Origin: an uncultured Clostridia bacterium | GTDB lineage: Bacteria; Bacillota; Clostridia; Oscillospirales; CAG-272 | NCBI GenBank assembly: GCA_945949385.1 | Contig: CAMFEL010000024.1 | Span: forward strand, 1 to 17,519 | Direction of reading: 5' to 3' | DNA: 17,519 nt | Shown: in pieces, positions 8,069 through 15,921 of the stretch | Numbering within the stretch: the stretch's first letter is position 1 | Layout of the letters: every line of letters starts with the position of its first letter | Notes under the pieces: model-generated | Seen by the model: only the letters and a program-made list of their open reading frames with translations | Databases searched by the model: none | What the model was told of the DNA's origin: nothing | Made by a program: the position numbers and the translations under genes

Positions 8069-8094
8069 AAGGGACTTTTTTCAAAAAGTCCCTT
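8069..8094. repeat. Perfect 12-bp inverted repeat, terminator-like
   Basis: AAGGGACTTTTT (8069-8080) pairs perfectly with AAAAAGTCCCTT (8083-8094) around a two-base centre. It sits directly after the GGGGCGCTGCCCC array. A similar structure with a different sequence occurs at 8252-8283, and the two flank an AT-rich core, so together they look like ends of one composite intergenic element. Confidence 0.7.
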
Positions 8095-8157
8095 AACAAT
8101 CCTCAAAAACTTCTATAAAATAGGAAAAAAATATTGTTCATAAATCCTGCACAAATC

Positions 8158-8189
8158 ATAGTTTAGCTGAACTATATAAATAGCTAAAC
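8158..8189. repeat. Two mutually exclusive hairpins in an AT-rich core
   Basis: GTTTAGCT (8161-8168) can pair with AGCTAAAC (8182-8189). Alternatively ATAGTT (8158-8163) can pair with AACTAT (8170-8175). The two pairings share bases and cannot form together. This lies in the AT-rich middle (8100-8225) of the repeat island. No gene is visible. Confidence 0.5.
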
Positions 8190-8251
8190 GAAGTATTCTG
8201 CAATTTTTGTAAATTCAAAATATTACCCCTTCCCAAAAGTTTTTTGGGGGT

Positions 8252-8283
8252 CTCGGGACCTTTTTCTCAAAAAAGGTCCCGAG
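8252..8283. repeat. Perfect 14-bp inverted repeat
   Basis: CTCGGGACCTTTTT (8252-8265) pairs perfectly with AAAAAGGTCCCGAG (8270-8283) around a CTCA loop. It is preceded by a TTTTTTGGGGG run. It is distinct from the rhaA terminator, which lies 50 bp further on. The sequence style is that of dispersed intergenic repeats in Clostridia (recall, not searched). Confidence 0.7.
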
Positions 8284-8292
8284 CGGGGGCGA

Positions 8293-8321
8293 GGGGCAGA
8301 GCCCCGGCGGAGCCCCGGCGG
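8293..8321. repeat. GGGGC/GCCCC hairpin and 11-bp tandem duplication
   Basis: GGGGC (8293-8297) and GCCCC (8301-8305) form a short hairpin. AGCCCCGGCGG is then directly duplicated at 8300-8310 and 8311-8321. It is the GC-rich right edge of the repeat island, just before the rhaA terminator. Confidence 0.6.
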
Positions 8322-8333
8322 AGCTTATACTCC

Positions 8334-8376
8334 GACACAAAAAACCGATGACCTCCGGTCATCGGTTTTTTGTGTC
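8334..8376 (-). terminator. Intrinsic terminator of the pyk-M18-rhaA operon
   Basis: A perfect 20-bp stem (8334-8353 with 8357-8376) around a three-base loop, with A and T runs inside the stem ends. It lies 10 bp beyond the rhaA stop. Being symmetrical, it could also stop transcripts arriving from the opposite side. Confidence 0.93.
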
Positions 8377-8386
8377 GCGTGTGCCC

Positions 8387-9625
8387 TTATCGCTTGGACA
8401 GCACATCGCTTTCATATTTTTTAACAAGGGGCAGGTAGTCCTTTACTACGCCGCAGCGGGACAGGTACTCGTCCCAAACGTCACCGAAGGGAGCGGTTTT
8501 CAGCTCCTCCTGAGCCACCATAAGAGAGGTGAAGTCGGCGCTGTTCTGAAGCGCGGTCAGTTTCTCCGAGGGCTGAAGCAAAGCGTAAAGCAAAGCCTTC
8601 TGTACGCTGCGCACACCCGTCACCCATGCGGATATGCGGTTAATGGCGCCGTCAAAGAAATCTGTGGCGATAAACACGCGGTCAAGAGCCTTGCAGCGAA
8701 CGATCTCCTTGGCGATCTCTCTGATCTCATCCTCAAAAAGCACAACATGGTCGGAATCCCAACGCATGGGGCGCGTCAGGTGCAGACCGATCTCGCGGTG
8801 GAACAGAAGCAGAGAGGAGATTTTGTCAGACACGGTCTCCGTGGGATGATAGTGACCGTTGTCCATAAGGGGCGTGATTCCCTTTTCCTGCGCATACGCC
8901 AGACAGAACTCGGCGCTGCCTACGGTGTACGCCTCAAGTCCGATGCCGAACACCTTGGATTCAAGGGTCACAAACACCTTTTCGGGGTCTCTGGGCTCCG
9001 CAAGTATCTCGTCAAGAGAAGCCTTGAAGCGGGCGCGGGGGCCGATGCGGTCGGCGGGATAGTCCTTGTAGCCGTCGGGGATCCATATGTTGACTACACT
9101 GGGCATTCCCGTTTCCTCGGCAAAATACTGAGCAAGCCTTATGCAGCATTTGCCGTGGCGGATCCAGTAGTTTCTGACCTCCTCGTCGGGAGATGACAGA
9201 GTGAGATTATTTTTCACCATGGGGTGAGAGAAAAACGTGGGATTGAAGTCAATACCCAATCCCCGCTCCTTGGCATAGTCCACCCACCACTTGAAGTGAC
9301 GGGGTCGGATGTCGGAGCGGTCGGGCACCTCGCCCTTTTCGTACACGGCGTAGCTTGAATGAAGGTTCAGCTTCTTTTTCCCCGGCATAAGGGAAAAAGC
9401 AAAATCGTGATCTGCCGCCAGCTCCTCGGGAGTGCGTGCGGCGCCGGGATAGTTGCCCGTAGCCTGAATGCCGCCGGACAGCTTGTCGGGAGAATCAAAG
9501 CCCTGCAAATCGTCGCCCTGCCAGCAGTTTACCGACACGCTCACATCCTTAAGCGTATCAAGCGCCGCCTCTGTGTCCGCTCCGAGGGCGGCGTACATTT
9601 TTCTTGCCTCTTCGTATCTTGACAT
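8387..9625 (-). CDS. rhaA: L-rhamnose isomerase RhaA
   Basis: This metal-dependent cytoplasmic enzyme interconverts L-rhamnose and L-rhamnulose, the first step of rhamnose catabolism; family members also act slowly on other aldoses. The 412 residues are close to the ~420 usual. NCWQGDD at 33-39 is a hallmark. Likely metal and active-site residues are E222 (TLESKVFGIG), D255 (MDNGHYHPTE), H282 or H293 (LHLTRPMRWDSDH) and an aspartate in ATDFFDGAINR (320-330). AAAGGA is nine bases before the ATG. It is the last gene of a minus-strand run, 32 bp after an M18 aminopeptidase and followed by a strong terminator. The usual partners (rhamnulokinase, rhamnulose-phosphate aldolase, transporter, regulator) are not in the window, which is unusual. 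Confidence 0.95.
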   Translation of the reverse strand: MSRYEEARKMYAALGADTEAALDTLKDVSVSVNCWQGDDLQGFDSPDKLSGGIQATGNYPGAARTPEELAADHDFAFSLMPGKKKLNLHSSYAVYEKGEVPDRSDIRPRHFKWWVDYAKERGLGIDFNPTFFSHPMVKNNLTLSSPDEEVRNYWIRHGKCCIRLAQYFAEETGMPSVVNIWIPDGYKDYPADRIGPRARFKASLDEILAEPRDPEKVFVTLESKVFGIGLEAYTVGSAEFCLAYAQEKGITPLMDNGHYHPTETVSDKISSLLLFHREIGLHLTRPMRWDSDHVVLFEDEIREIAKEIVRCKALDRVFIATDFFDGAINRISAWVTGVRSVQKALLYALLQPSEKLTALQNSADFTSLMVAQEELKTAPFGDVWDEYLSRCGVVKDYLPLVKKYESDVLSKR

Positions 9626-9657
9626 AAGGTGATTTCCTTTCGTAATTTTTTATGTAT

Positions 9658-10971
9658 TCAGTCTTCGTCCTTTATAAGTCTGAATTCCCCTCCGCGGCAG
9701 GAAAGCGACGCGGAGAAGAAAGCTTTCAGAGCCCTTATCATATGCTCCGTATCGTCGGCGCCCGCCGTCTCAAAAGCAGAATGCATGGCAAGCTGGGCAA
9801 GACCTATATCCACGGTGCATAGAGAAACCTTTGTATCGGCTATACTGCCGAGAGTGGAACCGCCGGGCATATCGGCACGGTTGGCGTAAAGCTGTACGGG
9901 CACGTCCGCCGCCTCGCATATAAGTCTGAAAAGCGCCGAGGACACCGCGTCCGTGGCATATCTCTGATTTGCGTTGTATTTGATCACCACGCCGCCGTTC
10001 ATTTTCACGCTGTGGTTTGCATCGCAAAGCTCGGGATGATTGGGATGTACGGCGTGTGCGTTGTCGCAGGACGCCATAAAGCTTGAAGAAATCAGCCTTT
10101 CAAAGTCCTCTCCCCTGCCGACAGCACGGCACAGGCGGGACAGGGTGTCAAAAAGAAATGTGGAGGCCGCTCCCTGTTTTGTCTCGCTGCCAACCTCCTC
10201 GTTGTCGAACAGACAGTATACGGGGCAGCCCTTGCCGCCCTTTGATATGAGAAAAGCCTCAAGGGAAGCGAAAGCGCACTGCAAGTCGTCAAGGCGGGGT
10301 GCGGAAATAAACCCGTTCCACTGATACCCCTCCTCCGTCACATACAAAAACACATCGGAGCCGAGCACGTCCCCCTCGTCTGCTCCCACGGCTGCTGCCA
10401 CGGCAGACGCAAATGAGGGAGCCCCCTCCTCCGTGCGGTAAAGGGGCAACAAATCGGTTGCGGTATCAAGCTTTGCGCCGTCGCCGGAGCCTCTGTTCAG
10501 ATGTACGGCAACGGAGGGGATAATCGCCTGATTGATTCCGAGATCAAACAAGCGCACTTCGGCGCCCTCTGCGCTGCGTACAACGGCGCGGCCTGCCGCG
10601 GACAGAGGTCTGTCCATCCAAGTCTGTGCAAGCATACCGCCGTAACGCTCCGCCGAAAGTCTCACGGCGCCTCCCCTCTCGGGAAGCTCCGCATTTTCTT
10701 TAATTTTGAAAGCAGGACTGTCGGAATGGGAGGCGCTTATCATAAACGAAGAAAATTCATCCTCCGGCACCTTAAATGCTATAAGCGAGGAAAAACCGCG
10801 GCGCACGAAATATTTATTTCCGCCCCGAATTTCCCATCTGTCACCCTCGAAAAGCTCAGTATAGCCCTCGTCCTCAAGACGAAGCGCCGCATTCTGCGCC
10901 GCGTGACACGCCGTAGGGCTCTTTTTTATAAAGTCAAACAGTTTCCGATTTATCCGTTCTTTTTCGCTCAT
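9658..10971 (-). CDS. M18-family metalloaminopeptidase (aspartyl aminopeptidase type)
   Basis: A cytoplasmic di-zinc aminopeptidase that removes N-terminal, typically acidic, residues from peptides. Its 437 residues are typical. The M18 ligand set is complete: H82 (SASHSDSPAFK), D228 (SAPRLDDL), E258/E259 (FDNEEVGS), D303 (ASCDNAHAVHPNH) and H397 (AMHSAFE). Other family features are FIKKSPTACHA at the N-terminus and DMPGGSTLG at 367-375. GGGAGG is 11-12 bases before the ATG. It lies 27 bp after pyk and 32 bp before rhaA on the same strand, so it is probably in one operon with both. The mix of glycolysis, peptide trimming and rhamnose isomerisation has no obvious shared pathway. Confidence 0.95.
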   Translation of the reverse strand: MSEKERINRKLFDFIKKSPTACHAAQNAALRLEDEGYTELFEGDRWEIRGGNKYFVRRGFSSLIAFKVPEDEFSSFMISASHSDSPAFKIKENAELPERGGAVRLSAERYGGMLAQTWMDRPLSAAGRAVVRSAEGAEVRLFDLGINQAIIPSVAVHLNRGSGDGAKLDTATDLLPLYRTEEGAPSFASAVAAAVGADEGDVLGSDVFLYVTEEGYQWNGFISAPRLDDLQCAFASLEAFLISKGGKGCPVYCLFDNEEVGSETKQGAASTFLFDTLSRLCRAVGRGEDFERLISSSFMASCDNAHAVHPNHPELCDANHSVKMNGGVVIKYNANQRYATDAVSSALFRLICEAADVPVQLYANRADMPGGSTLGSIADTKVSLCTVDIGLAQLAMHSAFETAGADDTEHMIRALKAFFSASLSCRGGEFRLIKDED

Positions 10972-10998
10972 ATCCCGACCGTCCTCCCGAATGTCAGA

Positions 10999-12423
10999 TT
11001 ATTTGCCTATGGTCTCCACCTTAAGAGTGTTGGTGGTGCCGTTGGTGCGCAGGGGCACGCCGCCCGTAATAACCACCGTATCGCCTGCGCATACCGCGTC
11101 TATCTGCTTTGCGCAGTCAATGGCATGGCGAAACAGCTTATCCGTGTCGCTCTGGTCAAGAGCAAGCACGGGAAGCACGCCCCACGACATGGAAAGCTGA
11201 TGAAATGTTTTCAGCTCCGGAGTCGCCGCCACAATATCCTGCTTCGGTCTGAATTTTGAAACAAGCCGCGCCGTGTAACCGGAGGTAGTAACCGCAATAA
11301 TGGCTTTCGCCCCCAGATCCCGTGCTGTGGTGCAGGCGGCGTCGCAAATTGCGTTTGTAGTGTCGTTGCTGTCCACTTCGTATTTGATATTGCAGTAAGC
11401 GTTCATTTCCATAGCATCGTTTTCCGCCTGCTCCGCAATGCGCGCCATGACGGAAACCACATTGGCGGGGTCGATACCCATAGCAGTCTCACCCGAAAGC
11501 ATGACCGCGCTGGTGCCGTCGAAAACGGCGTTTGCCACATCGGATATTTCCGCACGGGTGGGAGTCAGGCTGTTTATCATGGATTCCAGCATCTGTGTGG
11601 CTGTAATGACGATCTTGCCCGCCTGATAGCAGCGGCGTATAAAGCGCTTCTGAATTCCGGGCAGCTTTTCAAATGCCACCTCAACGCCCATATCTCCCCT
11701 TGCCACCATTATTCCGTCGGAAACGGCAAGAATATCGTCAAAGCTCTCAACGCCCTGCATATTTTCGATTTTGGATATTATCTTGATCTTATGACCGCCG
11801 TTGTAATCAAGGAATTTTCTCAGCGCCACCACATCGTCGCGGCTGCGCACAAAGGAAGCGGCTACAAAGTCCACGTCGTTTTCAATGCCGAAAAGCAGAT
11901 CGGACTTGTCCGCCTCGCTCATATAAGGCATTTTTATGGGGAAATTCGGAATATTTATGGATTTCCTGTTTTTCAGCACTCCGCCGATCTCTACCCGGCA
12001 GACGATGTCAGTTTCGGTAGTCTCAAGGACTCTGAAAGCCAGCCTGCCGTCGTCCAGAAGAAGCCGCACTCCGGGGGTAAGCTGACGGACAAGAGGCGGA
12101 TAGGATACAGATACACGGCTTTCGTCGCCCTCAACGCTGTCCGCCGTGAAAGTAAAGGTATCTCCCGCGTGCAGCTCAACGCTTGAATTTTTGAATGTCC
12201 CGATTCTTACCTCGGGTCCCTTTGTATCAAGCATGACAGCGGCGGAAACGCCCAGCCTGTCCCGCACGGCGCGAAACATCTCTATGGTCTTTTTGTGCTC
12301 CTCGTGCGTGCCGTGGGAAAAGTTGAGCCGCGCCACATTCATACCGGCGCGAAGCATTTTCTCAATCATTTCCTCGCTGCTGCTTGCAGGTCCCATTGTG
12401 CATACGATTTTTGTTCTTCTCAT
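10999..12423 (-). CDS. pyk: Pyruvate kinase
   Basis: Transfers phosphate from phosphoenolpyruvate to ADP, giving pyruvate and ATP, the last step of glycolysis. 474 residues, the standard length, without the C-terminal PEP-utiliser-like extension of Bacillus enzymes. Visible motifs are MNVARLNFSHG at 28-38 with R32, MLDTKGPEVRIG at 64-75, the signature IISKIEN at 215-221 with catalytic K218 and metal ligand E220, D244 (ARGDMGVE), and TATQMLESM at 274-282. AAAAGGA is 11 bases upstream of the ATG, and a strong promoter lies at 12462-12490. It is divergent from fba across a 213-bp control region and heads the operon pyk-M18-rhaA. Confidence 0.97.
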   Translation of the reverse strand: MRRTKIVCTMGPASSSEEMIEKMLRAGMNVARLNFSHGTHEEHKKTIEMFRAVRDRLGVSAAVMLDTKGPEVRIGTFKNSSVELHAGDTFTFTADSVEGDESRVSVSYPPLVRQLTPGVRLLLDDGRLAFRVLETTETDIVCRVEIGGVLKNRKSINIPNFPIKMPYMSEADKSDLLFGIENDVDFVAASFVRSRDDVVALRKFLDYNGGHKIKIISKIENMQGVESFDDILAVSDGIMVARGDMGVEVAFEKLPGIQKRFIRRCYQAGKIVITATQMLESMINSLTPTRAEISDVANAVFDGTSAVMLSGETAMGIDPANVVSVMARIAEQAENDAMEMNAYCNIKYEVDSNDTTNAICDAACTTARDLGAKAIIAVTTSGYTARLVSKFRPKQDIVAATPELKTFHQLSMSWGVLPVLALDQSDTDKLFRHAIDCAKQIDAVCAGDTVVITGGVPLRTNGTTNTLKVETIGK

Positions 12424-12461
12424 AGTCCGAATTGTCCTTTTGCCAAATTTTCGCTTTATAC

Positions 12462-12490
12462 ATTATATACCGAAATTTTACGCCAGTCAA
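12462..12490 (-). promoter_or_regulatory. Sigma-A-type promoter of pyk
   Basis: On the minus strand TTGACT (12490-12485) and TATAAT (12467-12462) are separated by 17 bp. Hexamers and spacing are identical to the serC promoter at 381-409. The start site would be about 30 bp upstream of the pyk ATG. The -35 lies in one arm of an inverted repeat, CAGTCAA 12484-12490 with TTGACTG 12516-12522, which might be an operator. Confidence 0.85.
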
Positions 12491-12567
12491 CAGGAGGGAT
12501 AAAAAAAGCAAAGATTTGACTGAAATATGACAAAGGCTTTACAGGTTAAAATAATATGCCAAAACAC

Positions 12568-12597
12568 TTGATTTTTCCGTATACATTGGTTTATAAT
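12568..12597 (+). promoter_or_regulatory. Promoter of fba
   Basis: TTGATT (12568-12573) and TATAAT (12592-12597) are 18 bp apart. The perfect -10 and near-consensus -35 predict a start near 12604 and a ~33-nt leader ending in the strong AAAGGAGA site at 12623-12630. It is divergent from the pyk promoter, with about 75 bp between the two -35 boxes. Confidence 0.8.
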
Positions 12598-12636
12598 AGA
12601 TTGGAATGAAAATCTTCATCTCAAAGGAGAATAAAA

Positions 12637-13500
12637 ATGTTAGTAAACGCAAAAGAAATGCTGACAAAAGCTAAAGCAGGCAAGTATGCCGTAGGTCAGT
12701 TCAACATCAACAACCTGGAGTGGACCAAGGCAGTTCTTCAGACCGCAGAGGAACTGAAGAGCCCCGTTATCCTTGGCGTTTCCGCAGGAGCCGGCAAGTA
12801 TATGTGCGGCTTCAAAACCGTTGCCGCTATGGTAGATGCTATGGTTGAGTCCCTGGGCATCACCGTACCCGTAGTTCTGCACCTTGATCACGGTACCTAC
12901 GAGGACTGCTACAAGTGCATCGAAGCCGGCTTTTCCTCCATCATGTTCGACGGCTCCCATTACCCCATCGAGGAGAACATCGCAAAGACCAAAGAGCTTA
13001 TCGCAGTATGCGCAGAGAAAAACCTGTCTCTGGAGGCTGAGGTAGGCGCTATCGGCGGCGAGGAAGACGGAGTTATCGGCATGGGCGAGTGCGCAGACCC
13101 CAACGAGTGCAAAATGATCGCAGACCTGGGCGTTACCATGCTGGCCGCAGGTATCGGAAATATCCACGGCAAGTACCCCGAAAACTGGGCAGGACTCTCC
13201 TTTGAGACTCTTGACGCTATCCAGCAGAAGACCGGAGAAATGCCTCTGGTGCTTCACGGCGGCACAGGCATCCCCGCAGATATGATAAAGAAGGCTATCT
13301 CCCTGGGAGTTGCAAAGATCAATGTAAACACCGAGTGTCAGATCGCATTCACCGCTGCAGTCCGCGAGTACATCGAGGCAGGCAAGGATCTGACAGGCAA
13401 GGGCTTTGACCCCAGAAAGGTGCTTGCACCCGGTACCGAGGCTATCAAGGCCACCGTGCGCGAAAAGATGGAGCTGTTCGGCTCCGTGGGCAAAGCGTAA
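12637..13500 (+). CDS. fba: Class II fructose-1,6-bisphosphate aldolase
   Basis: This zinc-dependent glycolytic enzyme splits fructose-1,6-bisphosphate into dihydroxyacetone phosphate and glyceraldehyde-3-phosphate. It has 287 residues, the short class IIB-like type. Visible are GQFNINNLEW at 20-29 and LHLDHG at 81-86 with catalytic D84 and zinc ligand H85. Next come EAEVGAIGGEED at 133-144, zinc ligands H177 (GNIHGKYP) and H207 (LHGGTGIP), and the phosphate-binding stretch INVNTE at 228-233. Tagatose- or ketose-bisphosphate aldolases share this fold, so substrate is assigned by overall similarity and by its position opposite pyk. It has an excellent ribosome binding site, and its GCA/AAG/CTG-rich codon use looks like that of a highly expressed gene. 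It ends with its own terminator at 13522-13551. Confidence 0.95.
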   Translation: MLVNAKEMLTKAKAGKYAVGQFNINNLEWTKAVLQTAEELKSPVILGVSAGAGKYMCGFKTVAAMVDAMVESLGITVPVVLHLDHGTYEDCYKCIEAGFSSIMFDGSHYPIEENIAKTKELIAVCAEKNLSLEAEVGAIGGEEDGVIGMGECADPNECKMIADLGVTMLAAGIGNIHGKYPENWAGLSFETLDAIQQKTGEMPLVLHGGTGIPADMIKKAISLGVAKINVNTECQIAFTAAVREYIEAGKDLTGKGFDPRKVLAPGTEAIKATVREKMELFGSVGKA

Positions 13501-13521
13501 TTCTCATTAAAAACTCAAAAA

Positions 13522-13551
13522 GGGGCATACCGGAGGGTACGCCCCCCTTTT
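13522..13551 (+). terminator. Intrinsic terminator of fba
   Basis: GGGGC (13522-13526) and TACC (13528-13531) pair with GGTA (13536-13539) and GCCCC (13541-13545) around a GGAG loop, with one A-C mismatch. CC and TTTT follow. It begins 21 bp after the fba stop and ends only 25 bp before the next start codon. Confidence 0.85.
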
Positions 13552-13576
13552 ATAAACAGAGCTTCAAGGAGGCACT

Positions 13577-15844
13577 ATGAAAAAGCTTGTTTCATTTATT
13601 CTTGCCCTGCTGATGCTTGCGGGAACACTGAGCGTTGGTATCAGTGCTGCAACCATTGTAAAGGACGAAACCTTTACAATCGGCAACGCGGACGCGTCGG
13701 ACGACGGCAAGACAAACGGTCAGGACGCCTATATGATCAAAAGCTATCTGGCGGGAAAGACCTACGCCCTTGACAATATCTGCCTTGACGCGGCGGATAT
13801 GAACGCCGACGGCACGGTCAATGCCACCGACGCATACTATCTCAAATGTCTGCTGGCAGGCAAAATGAACATTTCCGATTTTGAAAACGGAAGTCAGATT
13901 TACCGTCTCACTATTGCCAAAAATGACATCAAAGAATACTCAATCGTCGTGCCCGAGGGATACACCCGCGAGAAAAACGCTTACTATGCGGCAGAGATTC
14001 TTCAGCGCTACATATGGATCTCTACCAATTATCAGTTTGAGCCCGAAATTCTGAACGACGGCACCGTGCCCGAAAAAGCCATTGTGATCCACGATGTTGA
14101 CAGACACTCTGAGCTTGGAGAGGAGCTGGGCAGCGAGGGCTATAAGTACGATGTCACAGACGGCGTACTTAATCTCTACGGCACCTACCGCGGCAATATG
14201 TACGCCGCATACGATATTGTGGAAAAGTATCTGGGCTACCGTTTCTACGACAACAACTACACCTTTTCCTACAAGCACCGCACCGCGGATATTCCCGAGG
14301 GTACCTGCGAAAGCGTACAGCCCAAGATGAAGTTCAGATACTGCGGTCAGAATGTTAAACAGAACGCCTACGATTACTATCTGCCTTCACACCAGAACGG
14401 TACTCAGATCTACGCTTACAGCGAGGAGCGCTACGGTCTCCAGTACGGCCCTCAGAACGTAAACGCTCACTCCTATGCGTATTACTGGCAGTACGCAACG
14501 GGTATTATGCCTCCGGACGACGGCACAATGACCCTGGAGGAGCGCATTGTTGCAAAATACAATTCGGGTGAAAAGAAAAACGAGCTTACATGGCAGCCCT
14601 GCGCTTCAAGTGAAGATCAGTACAACACCCTGTTTGAGGGACTGCTTATCAACCTTATAAGAATAGAAAACTGGGGCAGCGCCTGCTATGCATTTACCAC
14701 TACCGCAAAGCATCTGGTAGAAGAGGGCGAAAAGTCCGTTTCCTTCTCCATCAACGATAACGAAGAATACTGCACCTGCCGTTTCTGCAATCTTAAAGCC
14801 AACGGCAAGCTGAACAGCAAAACCGGAGAATGGATCACTCCTCCCGAGGGCTTTTCCGGACTGTATCTTGACTTGGCAAACCGTGCCGCAAGAGATATTC
14901 AGCAGTATTACCCCGGAATGAGAGTACATACTATTCTGTACAACCATGAGATCCCCTCAACCGTAAGACCCGACAAAAACCTCATAGTGTTCTTCTGCGG
15001 ACAGGCGTGCAATAATCACTACATTAACAGCGACGAGTGCATAAACGACGGTCAGCTTCACAAGGGCGACAACAGGGCTACCGCCGCAAGCCTTAAGGCA
15101 TGGGGAGAAATGTGCCGCGAGACCGGCGCCGAAATGTGGTTCTGGTACTACGGCGTTACCTACCACTACTATCTTGTCAGTATGCCCAGTGTGTTCAATA
15201 TCTATTACGATTACAAATTCCTTTACGAGGAATGTAACGTCAGGGGCATTTACTACGAGGGCGGCGGACGCACCTACAACTATGAGACTCTCAAGGCGTA
15301 TATGTCCACCAAAATGGAGTGGGAGCCCGATATGTCCTATGAGCAGTTCATAGCATATATGAAGGAATACCTTTATATGTACTACGGCGACGGTTATGAG
15401 AAGATATATGAGTTCATAGATATGGAAAACACCGCCGGAAACGAGTGCGGTACCTGCTTTGTGTCAAACTTCGACCGTCCCGGAGATATGTATTCTTACG
15501 CATACATCGATGAGCACTACGAGTATATGAGACAGCTTCTGTGCGACGCTTTGGAGATGGCTGACAGAGATGAATACAAAGAGCGCATTACGGTAATGCT
15601 TCTCTGCTTCGACTTCCTGGGTCTGTCAAGCTCCTATGACCGTATGTATACTAACGGTGATGCAGCCTCCCGCGCTCTGTACGAGCAGAGATATACGGAT
15701 ATGTATAACGGTATGAAAGCGCGCAATATAGAAGTGTTCTCAAATCCCGTGACCTACACCCTCCCCGCAACCATCGACTTTACCGTAAATCCCATGACGC
15801 AGATATACGGTCAGGGCAGCCGCCGTCCCGGCGTCACCCCGTAA
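13577..15844 (+). CDS. Secreted N-terminal-dockerin protein with DUF4838-like glycoside-hydrolase-related region
   Basis: 755 residues. A signal peptide covers about 1-25 (MKKLVSFILALLMLAG..., cleaved near GISA-A). Residues ~36-100 are a type I dockerin with two calcium-loop repeats, NADASDDGKTNGQD at 37-50 and ADMNADGTVNATD at 73-85, each followed by a helix ending in LAGK. Residues ~108-250 resemble the small N-terminal domain found before GH67/GH20-like barrels. The large part from ~260 looks like DUF4838: SINDNEEYCTCRFC at 391-404 with a CxCxxC cysteine set, YYEGGG at 559-564 and a C-terminal segment with YYGDG at 602-606. The substrate is unknown; a surface glycan-active role is inference. 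AAGGAGG lies four bases before the ATG. A paralogue follows at 16364. Assignment is by motif recall, not by search. Confidence 0.8.
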   Translation: MKKLVSFILALLMLAGTLSVGISAATIVKDETFTIGNADASDDGKTNGQDAYMIKSYLAGKTYALDNICLDAADMNADGTVNATDAYYLKCLLAGKMNISDFENGSQIYRLTIAKNDIKEYSIVVPEGYTREKNAYYAAEILQRYIWISTNYQFEPEILNDGTVPEKAIVIHDVDRHSELGEELGSEGYKYDVTDGVLNLYGTYRGNMYAAYDIVEKYLGYRFYDNNYTFSYKHRTADIPEGTCESVQPKMKFRYCGQNVKQNAYDYYLPSHQNGTQIYAYSEERYGLQYGPQNVNAHSYAYYWQYATGIMPPDDGTMTLEERIVAKYNSGEKKNELTWQPCASSEDQYNTLFEGLLINLIRIENWGSACYAFTTTAKHLVEEGEKSVSFSINDNEEYCTCRFCNLKANGKLNSKTGEWITPPEGFSGLYLDLANRAARDIQQYYPGMRVHTILYNHEIPSTVRPDKNLIVFFCGQACNNHYINSDECINDGQLHKGDNRATAASLKAWGEMCRETGAEMWFWYYGVTYHYYLVSMPSVFNIYYDYKFLYEECNVRGIYYEGGGRTYNYETLKAYMSTKMEWEPDMSYEQFIAYMKEYLYMYYGDGYEKIYEFIDMENTAGNECGTCFVSNFDRPGDMYSYAYIDEHYEYMRQLLCDALEMADRDEYKERITVMLLCFDFLGLSSSYDRMYTNGDAASRALYEQRYTDMYNGMKARNIEVFSNPVTYTLPATIDFTVNPMTQIYGQGSRRPGVTP

Positions 15845-15871
15845 AATCCCTAAGCTGCAAATCACCGAAAT

Positions 15872-15908
15872 ATCCCCGTGCGGCACGAAAAACCGCACGG
15901 GGATTTTT
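15872..15908 (+). terminator. Intrinsic terminator after the first dockerin gene
   Basis: ATCCCCGTGCGG (15872-15883) pairs perfectly with CCGCACGGGGAT (15893-15904) around a nine-base loop. A T-run to 15908 follows. It lies 27 bp after the stop codon and separates the two paralogous genes. Confidence 0.92.
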
Positions 15909-15921
15909 GGGGTACCCTGAA

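Noticed and set aside
7876..8118. Short frames on both strands in the repeat island
   Set aside because: They translate the GGGGCGCTGCCCC repeats into low-complexity peptides, with no ribosome binding site of note.
7914..8330. CRISPR array
   Set aside because: The repeats are too short, unevenly spaced and self-palindromic, with related rather than unique spacers, and no cas genes are present.
8348..9196. 282-codon plus-strand frame over rhaA
   Set aside because: Antisense shadow of rhaA; it starts inside the terminator stem and has no motif.
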